Positions 1 to 8,507 of a stretch of 64,000 nucleotides of DNA are shown here, one piece after another. Source of the DNA: Candidatus Synoicihabitans palmerolidicus (GTDB lineage Bacteria; Verrucomicrobiota; Verrucomicrobiia; Opitutales; Opitutaceae); assembly GCA_020809425.1 (NCBI GenBank), contig JAGGDC010000001.1, positions 62,001-126,000 of the forward strand, read 5' to 3'. The first letter of the stretch is position 1, and every line of letters starts with the position of its first letter. The position numbers were made by a program, and so were the translations under genes. The notes under the pieces are model-generated. The model made no database searches. It worked only from the letters and a program-made list of their open reading frames with translations, and was not told where the DNA came from.

Positions 1-203
1 CCACCACGCCCGGAGGCGCGAGGGCTAAGGACAGAGAATCACGCCATCAGTCGCCAAGCCAAACTCGCGGTGGTACTTTCAACCTAGAAAAAAACGCAGT
101 CCAAATAAGAAACGCATGTAACAAAGTTATGTTATCCAGTCGGTTAATGGGTTTCAAACGTGCCCCCGCCGACTCACCTGGCAGGTGAACGAATCGATGT
201 CTT
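1..203. other. Non-coding or undetermined left edge
   Basis: No open frame with recognisable protein features and no RNA gene was seen here. It lies just downstream, on the minus strand, of the decayed response regulator-HDOD gene, and may hold its 3' trailer or further unreadable remnants. Confidence 0.3.
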
Positions 204-2107
204 CTACGGACCGTGACTCGTTCCAACTTCGCGCCCTTCGTTCCCTTTTAGTAACATCCTACTTCGGAATCTAGGTTCAGTCCGAGTGGCCCCCTCTCCA
301 TCATTTGGCTCCCACGCAGGAGAAGCGTGAACAACTTTTGTATCAACTTCTTGGATTCGAACGAGTTTGCCTGCCACTGGCTCAAACGCGCCAAGTGGGG
401 CTCTGCATCCTTCGGCTACCGGCCGACCATAGTTTGGTGCGATTCGCGCCAGCCTGAACCGCAATTCCCGACAATGTGAATGTAGCTGCCGCTCGAACTC
501 CCGCCGATTAAAACTAAGAAACACACAGTCACTCAGGATCTTCCACTGCGGCATCTCTGCCAGTTTGAAATCCGCCCCTAGGTTCGGTTCCCCCGACGCC
601 CCCACTGTATTGTGACAACAAAACGCCCGCGCCAACGAGACCAAACGTTGATCTTCCGTCGCTTCCTCGGGGGGTATTGACCCACCGGATCACATTGGCA
701 AATTGCAGCGACAACCCAAATCTCTCCCCCATCTCATTCGTGCTGCACCCAAAATACAACCGTTCCACTCGATGCAGTGCCACCTTGTGCAGTCGACTGT
801 GTTCCATCACCGCTCTAAATCTCAGCGGTTGCAAATTCGCTAATATAGTCGTTCGATGTCATGTATTTCACCCGCCGCCTGCGCCACCGACTCCATGGTA
901 TAACGCTCAAGTTAACGACATATCTCCTGCGCAATACGCGCCACTCCGCGTTGAAATATCCAGTACTCAGACCAATTGAATCCCGGTGGCACATCCATGA
1001 CTGATTTCGAGATAGTGATAAGACCCCGTCCCTGCGCAGCTAAACGTTTCTCACCCAATTGCCCCACCGCCAGTTTCGCGTCTTCGATCCCCCAATCATC
1101 ATCTCGGTTGGAGTGCGCTTGATTTGCCGCAATCAACATTTGCACCGACAACCCCGGGTCGCGAGCGACCAGGTCCATCAGCGGATTAATGCAGGAGGGG
1201 TGCCCGTTCGCCGTCATCTGGAAAGACGCCGCTGCCGAGTCAATTACCGGGCACCCCGGCAATGCGTCCACTTGCTGTTCCAAGTGTTCGCGTTTCATCA
1301 CCGGGCATCGTCCCTCTCTCGGAGCATCGATCCACTCAGCATAGGCCTTTTCTTTCGCTTCGGTTGCCACTTCCGCTTCCGTCAAAAACCCTTCGCACAC
1401 AATCGTGGGTTCAAGGCGGTGCTCGATCAGCCGCGCTCCAAATTTCAATGGCTCCATTAACCTCGGAATAAGCGACCATTGCTCTGCCTTCCTCGCAGCT
1501 TCGACCGCGCCCAGCGCTTCGACGATTCCCCTCGCTCCGGCCGCCTCCGCATTCGCTAGCAATGCCGCGATCTCCTCGAGTAACTCCACGGTTCCCTGAG
1601 CCTCTGACCAGGCCAACAACACCGAAGGAGCCGCTTCAGCCGATTTTCTCCCGTGGGCCAATCGCTCATGCAACTGTCCGCGCTCATAGCCCATGGTTCG
1701 CCAAAACGGAGCCTCCTCTTCAAAGTGCCCGCTACGCCACGGATTGGCCATCGCCTTGGTAATCTCCCTAAAAACGACCTCATCGTTATAAGGCTTGATT
1801 AGAAAATTCTGCACATTCGCTTCCAAGCATACCCGACCCCATTTCGGTCTCCCCGGGCTGTGTACACCACTATCGGGATCTTCTTCCTTTGACTATCCGC
1901 TCTCAGCCTTTTGATCAGATTGATCCCACTCCCATCCTTCAATTGTAGCTCCACCAGAACCAAATCAATCTTCACATTGGTCTGAATAAATTCCCAGGCC
2001 TCCTCTCCCGACTCAACCGTCGCCAAACGGTGCTTTCCACGATCGAGAATGCCTCGCATGGCGCTTCTCGCGGTTTCCCCTGGATCAACTTGAAGTATAT
2101 TCGACAT
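204..2107 (-). pseudogene. Response regulator receiver-HDOD domain protein, multiply frameshifted
   Basis: Read on the minus strand from 2107, a receiver domain starts MSNILQVDPGETARS and carries a conserved strand followed by the usual K-P segment (FLIKPYND). The frame breaks near 1826 between the receiver core and that segment. Frame two (1826-912) carries the start of an HDOD domain (LMDLVARDPGLSVQMLIAANQ). It then breaks near 912. The expected HD-like segment (IHDIERLY) and the later part (ERLYFGCSTNEMGERFGL, then FKLAEMPQWKIL) follow in other frames down to about 204. In the family such proteins are c-di-GMP or phosphorelay-linked regulators. With at least three frame changes this copy is almost certainly non-functional. 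The exact 3' end is uncertain. Confidence 0.75.
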
Positions 2108-2246
2108 GACGCGTCAGATCTGATCTCCTACCTGAACTTGTGCGGGGTCAAACGTCCCTCCCTATCGACCCTGCTTTCGTAAACCTAAACAAACTTACTT
2201 CAATCTTCGCAATTCCTCGCGTCGACCTAGGGGTTCCCTCCAATTA

Positions 2247-4059
2247 GAGAGTGTCCCATTTACCCTAATTTTGGAAAGGGGGCAGGAAAGCCGATTTTTT
2301 GAGCGGATGTCCGGCTACCAATGGCGGATGTAGGTGCGCGCAGATGCAAGTTAAGGGCTAAATTGCAGTGTCGCAGCAGTCAGTGCCTGGATCGTTGCCA
2401 TGAGGGAACCTCCGGCAGCCGGTTTATTGTTCATCGTTGGAGTAGGCTTGGTGGTTTTAGGCGGCTTGGGCCTGCCTGCGGTGGTTGGTCGGCCAGCAGT
2501 CGGGCAATGAGCCACAGGTTGTGACCGAGGATGCTCCAGGCTACCGTCAGGTAGCGATTCGTGAAGCCTCTGGCACTCAATCGCTTGCCTTGGCGTTGCT
2601 TGATGATGGCGATGCGGGCTTCCGTCGAAGCCCGGCGATGTTGGAGCGCCACGAACTGCGGCTCCTGCATGCGCCGTTGCAGTTGCTGCGGATCGCGGGG
2701 GCAAGTGGCGTCATAAATGTCGGCTTCGGCCAAGCGTTCGCACAGCCGTTTGGTCGAGAAGCCTTGGTCGGTGCTCGCCGCTTTGATCGGGGTGCTCAGG
2801 TCGAACTGATTCTGGCGCTCGAGGCTCTGGTCGAACTGACGCCATTCGGCCGGAGCCATTCCCTGATACAACTGCCAATCGGTGATCAACCCCGTCACGT
2901 TCTCACTGAGCATGAGGGTGTTGCCAAACTCGACCTCGCCGGACGCCGTGCCCCGGACCACGGTCTGCACGTCGGGTTCGTAGACGCAGCGGATCTTCTC
3001 GGCGTTGGGCACTGATCGCGCGCCGATGATGCGTTCGTGGGCCTGTTTGATCGCGACCGGCAGTTGCTCGAGCATGGCGTCGATGCGCGCAATGATGCGG
3101 GCGGGTGGCCTGGCGCTCACTGAAGCGGGTCCGGGCGTAGTCGGCGGCGAGGTGGCGGCGGTGGCGGCGGGCGTGCTCGCCGATGGTGCGCAGCAGGCGT
3201 TTCATCTGGCGGAGCACGCCCTTGCGGGCCCGCTTCGCATCGCGGCGCCGTCGGCTGTGGGTCATCGCGATGCACCACCGATTCATCTGCTTGGCAAAGA
3301 TTGGCGGCTCGTTCGGCATCCGACCCCGCAACCCCGCAGCACGGAGCAGTTTCACCGCCTTGAGCAGGAGGGGGTGCGGCTCACGTCGCGAAAGAGCACC
3401 CAGTCGACCGGGAAATGGATGTTGGCCTGCAGGCAGGTCGAGTCCACCAGGCACGTATCCATCGGCTGCGTCGCAGCCAGTCCCAGTTCGCTCGCCCGGT
3501 CCGCCTCACCGCACATCTCGATAAAGACTTGGCTCATCCTGCGCACCTGCCCGGCGGTGAAGCATTTGGACGCACGCTCCCGCACGCTTTCTTTGGGAGA
3601 CCCCCTTCCGCAAAAGTCGGCCAACAGATCGCTGGAGGCGATGCTCAGGGAAAGTTTACGCAAGCTGATTTTCCCGAGCATCATGCGCAATACCTGCACC
3701 CGCCGCGCCTTGCGCGCGAACTGCAGGTGGCGCGGCAACCCGGCCACGTCGTCGCCCCGCCAGTTTTCCCGGGCAAAGTCCACGGCCCTCGCTTCCAAGT
3801 GACTGTTAGCCAGCAACTGGTCGAGCCCCGCCAGTTGATCGCGCAACGCGGCGTAATCTTTGTTGGGTCCGACCGGAGTCAGGTCTGGACGCAACCAAGT
3901 TTTCAGGGCCACTTCCGGGGCGACGGCTTCGATAGTATTGTTCACACCAAATTATACACACCGTTTTTGTGCCGAAACTAGGAAATCCTCCCGGCTTCGG
4001 CCTCCTTGTTTTTACGCTACCTCCTCTTATCCAACCTCTTGCGCTTGTTGGACACGCTC
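2247..4059 (-). mobile_element. Insertion sequence, repeat family copy A (ISNCY-like)
   Basis: One of five related copies of an approximately 1.8-kb element in this window. The transposase reads on the minus strand. The ends are imperfect inverted repeats: GAGAGTGTCCCA at 2247 against the complement of TTGGACACGCTC ending at 4059; the consensus tip is GAGCGTGTCCCA. A TA dinucleotide abuts both ends (2245-2246, 4060-4061), which may be a 2-bp target duplication. Relative to the other copies, 22 bp are missing near 3605. The gene to its right (GyrI-like) lacks its 5' part, which is not found to the left. Confidence 0.9.
2431..3945 (-). pseudogene. DDE transposase of IS copy A, frameshifted
   Basis: Begins MNNTIEAVAPEVALKTW at 3945. 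It contains the motif VDSTCLQANIHFP (probable first catalytic Asp) and RGTASGEVEFGNTL further on, resembling the ISNCY/ISDol1 type of DDE transposase. Uniquely among the five copies, the N-terminal and catalytic frames are joined here, because a 22-bp deletion near 3605 removes about seven codons and shifts the frame; the residues lost follow LLADFCG. Frame is lost again near 3365 (an extra CC relative to copy E), and the C-terminal part reads in another frame to about 2431. The family assignment is from motif recognition only. Confidence 0.75.
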
Positions 4060-4573
4060 TACCTATCCGCTTCGGGCCAAGGGTGCCCCGGGGACGAACA
4101 GTACACCGACCTCGTCGGATCACTCTACGCCGTGGCCTATACCTTGAAATTCCGACGGATAAATCAACGGAGGGCCGGACTACACCGTCGGCAAATTGGA
4201 ATGCCTTTGGCACCACCTGCCCGCACAACGCAATTCCAACGACTGGCACTGGCAACTCCTTATCCGCGTGCCCGATTTCATTACTCCGGCCGAACGAGAT
4301 GAGACCATTGAGGTCCTGCTCGCCAAAAAAAGCCCGACAGCGTCAAACGGATCGAAATTACCTCACTTCACGAGGGACGGTGCGTGCAAATGCTGCACGT
4401 CGGACCCTATGAAAACGAACCGACATTGTTTTCAATCATGACTCAAATTCGCCGCCGAACAAGATCTCATCCCCTGCGGTGTGCCCCATGAAATCTACCT
4501 ATCGGATCCCCGGCGCGTCGAATCCGTGCGCCTCAAAACCATCTTACGCCTCCCCCTCGGATCTCGCCCGTAA
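4060..4573 (+). pseudogene. GyrI-like small-molecule-binding protein remnant
   Basis: Directly right of IS copy A, scattered frames give LVGSLYAVAYTLKF, then DYTVGKLECLWH, then LLIRVPDFITPAERDETIE, then MLHVGPYENEPTLF, and finally HEIYLSDPRRVESVRLKTI before TAA at 4571. This order matches the GyrI-like family of about 200 residues (ligand-binding beta-alpha domain related to the AraC-type effector domain). The N-terminus is missing at the IS border and at least three frame changes are needed, so it is a dead remnant. It lies upstream of the alkylation-repair genes ogt and alkA. Confidence 0.7.
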
Positions 4574-4624
4574 TCGTCCCCCCCGGTCTCGACTCGCGAG
4601 TCGACGCACCCATCATCCGAGAAA

Positions 4625-5108
4625 GTGCCCTCGCTCCAATTCGAAACTCCCATCGGCGATTGCCTCATCAGCTGGGCTGGGACTGCCATCACGGGATTCG
4701 CCCTTCTCTCCACTCAACCGAACGCACTGGATCCCCCACCCCCTTGGATCGAAATCATTGTGCAGCGGGTTCAGGCCCACCTATCCGGAATCGCCCAAGA
4801 CTTTTGCGATGTACCTCTCGCATGGTCCCGCGCCACCGAGTTTCAATCGGCGATCTACCGCGCCGCTCTTAACATAAAGTCAGGCCAGACCGCCACCTAC
4901 GGCGACCTCGCCCGAGCGATCAGTCAACCTCCCGCCGTGAGCCGCGCGGTCGGCACCGCGCTTGGCCTCAACCCCTGGCCCCTCCTGGTTCCCTGCCATC
5001 GGGTTCATCAGTGCCGACGGCAAAATGACTGGCTTTTCCGCCTGAGGCGGAATTCGCACCATATTGAAGCTGCTTTCTATCGAGGGGAGTGAATTATTCG
5101 GCGAATGA
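4625..5108 (+). pseudogene. ogt: Methylated-DNA--protein-cysteine methyltransferase, frameshifted after the active site
   Basis: The protein starts from a GTG at 4625. It contains the DNA-binding helix region (ATYGDLARAI, AVGTALGLNPWP) and the acceptor-cysteine motif VPCHRV, so it belongs to the Ogt/MGMT suicide methyltransferases that repair O6-alkylguanine. Immediately after PCHRV the family continuation (ISADGKMTGFSA) is one frame away, followed by an in-frame TGA and then GGIRTILKLLSIEGSELFGE. The restored frame stops at 5106-5108, overlapping the alkA ATG at 5105 as in a coupled operon. The open frame actually present ends with an unrelated tail at 5092. Loss of the native C-terminus suggests impaired or absent activity. 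Confidence 0.8.
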
Positions 5109-5734
5109 ATCCGCGCTACGACAGTGCCGCGGCCCTCCTCCACCTTCGCGACGCCGATCCTCGCCTGGGTGAACTCATCGATGACTGCGGCCCTTTTTCT
5201 CTCCAACTTCACCGCAGCGGAGATCTCTTCGCTTCCCTTCTGCAGGCCATCATTTATCAACAACTCCACGGTCGAACCGCCGCCAAAATTCACGGCCGCG
5301 TCTTGGCGCTTATCGACTCCGTGCCCCAACCATCGACCGTCGACGCCCTCGACGACAACGCTCTTCGCACCGCCGGACTCTCCCGCGCCAAACTGTCTGC
5401 GCTGCGCGACCTGAGCGCACATGCTCAACAGGGCAAGGTTCCGTCTTTGGTCCAGGCACGACGGATGTCCGACGAAGCCCTGGTGAAAAACCTGAGCAGC
5501 GTGAAGGGCATCGGTCCTTGGAGCGTGCAAATGCTACTGCTGTTTCGTCTCGGTCGGCCGGACGTAATGCCCGCCGGTGACTTCGCCATTCGACTGGCAT
5601 TCAGTCGCCATTTCCTCGCAGGTTCCCCCGTCACTCAGAATCAGCTGCTCGATCACGCGGCTCGCTGGCGACCTTGGCGCAGCGTTGCTGCATGGTATCT
5701 TTGGCGATCCCTCGCCCCCGACGGAGGTCAATAA
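5105..5734 (+). CDS. alkA: DNA-3-methyladenine glycosylase II (AlkA-like)
   Basis: A 209-residue HhH-GPD base-excision glycosylase that removes alkylated bases such as 3-methyladenine from DNA. The N-terminal half has the typical LLQAIIYQQLHGRTAAKI segment. The helix-hairpin-helix is KGIGPWSVQMLL at about residue 139, followed by the loop ending PAGD that supplies the catalytic aspartate. The length matches short AlkA-type enzymes without the N-terminal TBP-like domain. Its ATG overlaps the ancestral ogt stop, so the two alkylation-repair genes were probably translationally coupled. Intact, unlike its upstream partner. Confidence 0.9.
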   Translation: MNPRYDSAAALLHLRDADPRLGELIDDCGPFSLQLHRSGDLFASLLQAIIYQQLHGRTAAKIHGRVLALIDSVPQPSTVDALDDNALRTAGLSRAKLSALRDLSAHAQQGKVPSLVQARRMSDEALVKNLSSVKGIGPWSVQMLLLFRLGRPDVMPAGDFAIRLAFSRHFLAGSPVTQNQLLDHAARWRPWRSVAAWYLWRSLAPDGGQ

Positions 5735-5787
5735 CCTGATACTCCCGGGGATTGCGCCCTCTCCGGCCAGCCCCTACAGAATTCAGC

Positions 5788-6204
5788 ATGCCCTCCTCGC
5801 GAGTCACCAAAACTGAACTACAACGGTTGGAAAATGCCGCCCGCGCGGCCGCCAAGCGCGCCTACGCTCCTTATTCCAAGTTTCCCGTCGGAGCTGCGAT
5901 CCAGACCGCCGAAGGCAAAAATTTCAGCGGGTGCAACGTCAAAAACGCATCCTATGGCTTGTGCAACTGTGCCGAGCGCACCACCATCTTCAGCGCCATC
6001 GCCAAAGGTCAACGCCAACTCCGTTGCGTCGTCGTTTACACCCCAACCCCGAAAGCAACCGCCCTCTGTGGGGCCTGCCGCCAAGTAATTTACGAGTTCG
6101 GTCCGACCGCCCGGGTGATCAGTATCTGTGACAGCGAAGACAGGATGGATACCACCATCGAAGAATTACTACCGGGCGCATTCGGCCCTGAAGACCTGAG
6201 TTGA
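5788..6204 (+). CDS. cdd: Cytidine deaminase
   Basis: A 138-residue homotetrameric-type zinc cytidine deaminase for pyrimidine salvage (cytidine or deoxycytidine to uridine or deoxyuridine). The start is YAPYSKFPVGAA at about residue 26. The zinc sites are CAERTTIF (catalytic Glu in C-A-E) and ALCGACRQV. The ATG at 5788 gives the usual family length; an in-frame TTG at 5752 would add twelve residues. It follows alkA by about 50 bp and may be co-transcribed with it. Confidence 0.92.
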   Translation: MPSSRVTKTELQRLENAARAAAKRAYAPYSKFPVGAAIQTAEGKNFSGCNVKNASYGLCNCAERTTIFSAIAKGQRQLRCVVVYTPTPKATALCGACRQVIYEFGPTARVISICDSEDRMDTTIEELLPGAFGPEDLS

Positions 6205-6217
6205 GCTCTCGATCAGC

Positions 6218-6608
6218 TTAAATTACTAATTCGTGGCCAGCAGGTTGCAGAGCCTGCTGCGCCTCAACGAGTTCATCGTGCCGCACCAACATGTAATCCG
6301 TGTCGAAGGTGGCAGTCGCCAGGAGGGGGATTCCCTCCTTCGCCAAGGGACTGACAAACCGTGACAAAACTCCCACCGCGTCGAACGGTAGCGGTCCCAC
6401 CACTTGCATCAGCGCCCAACCGCGCTCGTTCTTCACGTCCTCGGGAACCTTTTCCTGCTGACAAATGATCGACAACTCATCGGCGGTAACGGATCATCGT
6501 GTAAAACCCCGCACCAGTGGCCCAGAGCGGGTCGGGCGCATTCGGCGCCATTCGGCACACCGCGTATTCACCACCCAAGACCCGATAACGTAACGGCTGA
6601 TTCGACAT
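6218..6608 (-). pseudogene. ACT-domain protein, single frameshift
   Basis: Read from ATG at 6608 the protein begins MSNQPLRYRVLGGEYAVCRM and runs to FYTMIRYRR then a stop. Removing one T near 6492 restores TADELSIICQQEKVPEDV and the rest (WALMQVVGPLPFDAVGVL, ending AGHELVI). The two halves match a small family of about 130 residues with ACT-type ligand-binding domains, often amino-acid sensors. A single non-homopolymer insertion interrupts it. The family is recognised from the overall pattern; no ligand can be inferred. Confidence 0.75.
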
Positions 6609-6625
6609 CGGATGTCCCGTTTACC

Positions 6626-7936
6626 CTAGGCGCTTAAAAAATCGCGCACCGCCTCGGCCATTTGACTCCGAGGTACTTCCACTTCCTCTCGCTTGTTCAT
6701 ATCGCGCAGTTTCACAACTCCCCGAGCCAGTTCTTCGCCCCCGTAAATGATCGCGATGCGCGCGCCCAATTCTGCCGCATGCTTGAACTGTTTGCCAAAC
6801 CCGAGCTCCCGCAACGGATAGTCCACCCGATAACCGGCCGCTCTCAATAGATTGATGTCTGCAAATGCGGCCAGCCGCTCTTCCGCCCCCGCGATGACCG
6901 CATAGACATCGGGAGCCACCACTAAATTGGGCAACAACCCGCGCTGCTCCAAAAGGAGCTCCATGGTCATATCTCCAATTGCAAATCCCACGGCCGGTAA
7001 AGCCGGACCACCCAGTTTTCCCACTAGGTCATCATAACGCCCTCCTCCTGCCAACGCCCTCAGATCTCCTTTGCGATCAAAGGCCTCAAAAACAAATCCT
7101 GTATAATAGGCCAAACCTCGCACGACTCCGAGATCCACGGTCACAAAAGCGGCCAGCCCCATTGCGTTCAGTCCGCCCAACACCCGACGCCAATCGTCCA
7201 ACCTGGCACTCAATTCCACGCTGTCAGACTGTCCCACGATCGCCTCCAATTGAGGCAACGTTTTGATCCCCAGAAACTCAACGATACGCCCCTTGGTATC
7301 AGCCGCCAGTTCCCCATGTGCGTCCGTGTAAATCTTGAATGCATCATCGCCCAAGCGCTCGAATTTATCGATCGCACCGAGCATGCCCCGCGCTTGGTCC
7401 GCATCGAATCCCAACGCCTCAAGATAGTAGAACCAAAGATTCCGATCACTCAGTCGCACATAAAAATCGTCGGCCGTGAGACCGAGTCCCCGTAAGCATT
7501 GCACCAAGAGTCCGATCAATTCTATTTCCGCCTCTGGACCCGCTTCCCCAAATATATCGGCATTGAACTGGGCGAAGCACCGTCCCCGACCTTTCTGCAT
7601 CCGTTCGTAACGGAAAAAATCAACGATGCTAAACCACTTGATCGGTCGCTTCAGCGCATTGGCCTTGGCTCCCACCAAACGACAGACTGTCGGGGTCATC
7701 TCCGGCCGCAGGGCCACCTCACGGCCGCCTTTGTCCGTAAAACTGAACAACTGCCCTTCGATTTCATCGCCCGACTTGGCCTTATAGAGGTCAAGTGATT
7801 CGAGCACCGGCGCATCATACTCCAGGAATCCGTAAGCATGCGCCGACTGTCGCCAGCATCGGAACAAATGATTCCGACGGGCTAGCGATTCAGGATAGAA
7901 TTCCCGAAAACCGGGCAAAGACTGGAATGAAGCCAT
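6626..7936 (-). CDS. hisS: Histidine--tRNA ligase
   Basis: A 436-residue class II aminoacyl-tRNA synthetase charging tRNA-His. It opens with GFREFYPESLARRN, has motif 2 (FRYERMQKGRGRCFAQFN, about residues 108-125), the histidine-binding loop GLAYYTGFVFEAFD, and motif 3 (AGGGRYDDLVGKLGG). A C-terminal anticodon-binding domain ends LSA. Length and motif order are canonical and the frame is clean over 1.3 kb. It ends just upstream of the broken ACT gene. Confidence 0.95.
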   Translation of the reverse strand: MASFQSLPGFREFYPESLARRNHLFRCWRQSAHAYGFLEYDAPVLESLDLYKAKSGDEIEGQLFSFTDKGGREVALRPEMTPTVCRLVGAKANALKRPIKWFSIVDFFRYERMQKGRGRCFAQFNADIFGEAGPEAEIELIGLLVQCLRGLGLTADDFYVRLSDRNLWFYYLEALGFDADQARGMLGAIDKFERLGDDAFKIYTDAHGELAADTKGRIVEFLGIKTLPQLEAIVGQSDSVELSARLDDWRRVLGGLNAMGLAAFVTVDLGVVRGLAYYTGFVFEAFDRKGDLRALAGGGRYDDLVGKLGGPALPAVGFAIGDMTMELLLEQRGLLPNLVVAPDVYAVIAGAEERLAAFADINLLRAAGYRVDYPLRELGFGKQFKHAAELGARIAIIYGGEELARGVVKLRDMNKREEVEVPRSQMAEAVRDFLSA

Positions 7937-8030
7937 GGGAATCGATTAACTTGGCTGCGGCTCATCCCCATCGCCAATCGAAAAATCACCCCATACGCTC
8001 CCGGCGACGGAATCCTTCTGCGTAGCGCAC

Positions 8031-8058
8031 AAAAAAAGCCGAACCCAACGGTTCGACT
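8031..8058 (-). terminator. Rho-independent terminator after the HU-like gene
   Basis: On the minus strand GTCGAACC-GTT-GGGTTCGGC forms a hairpin followed by seven T residues (8031-8037 read as A on the plus strand). It sits about 30 bp past the stop of the HU-like gene. Confidence 0.8.
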
Positions 8059-8087
8059 TCGCTAATTGACCGAAACTTGCGTCGGTC

Positions 8088-8408
8088 TCAGTTGATCGTA
8101 GCGATATCGAATTCTTTCAGCTTTTGCTTCAAAATCTTGCCAGACTTGAATTTTACCACTGCGCGTTCCGGAATTACCACTTCCGCGGCGGGCTTGTTTG
8201 GATTGCGGCCGATGCGCGATTTACGGCGCTGTATCTCCAGCACTCCAAAATTGCGCAACTCCACGTTGCGTCCCTCCGCGAGGGCATTCATGATGATGTC
8301 GAGCGTCATCTGAACGGTCGACACAACCTCCTTTTGAGAGAAACTAGTTTTCTCGTAGATCTGAAGCACGATTTCGCGCTTGGTTAGGTTGGGAAGATTC
8401 GAGGGCAT
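8088..8408 (-). CDS. HU/IHF-family nucleoid DNA-binding protein
   Basis: A 106-residue bacterial histone-like protein that bends DNA as a dimer. The N-terminal helices read LTKREIVLQIYEKTSFSQ. The conserved beta-arm entry is VELRNFGVLEIQ, followed by the arm RRKSRIGRNPNKPA with the intercalating-proline context, and the C-terminal helix. A short leader (MPSNLPN) precedes the usual start. Single gene with its own terminator; a roughly 90-bp divergent region separates it from the ClpX-like gene, so the two may share a promoter region. Confidence 0.9.
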   Translation of the reverse strand: MPSNLPNLTKREIVLQIYEKTSFSQKEVVSTVQMTLDIIMNALAEGRNVELRNFGVLEIQRRKSRIGRNPNKPAAEVVIPERAVVKFKSGKILKQKLKEFDIATIN

Positions 8409-8507
8409 ACAGGTTATTCCTTTCGAAGAAACGTTTCGTTATGGAGTGCAGATATTTTTCAGAAGTCCAAAAAGGTCAATCAATTAGGTCGGAATTACTT
8501 GCCAAAC

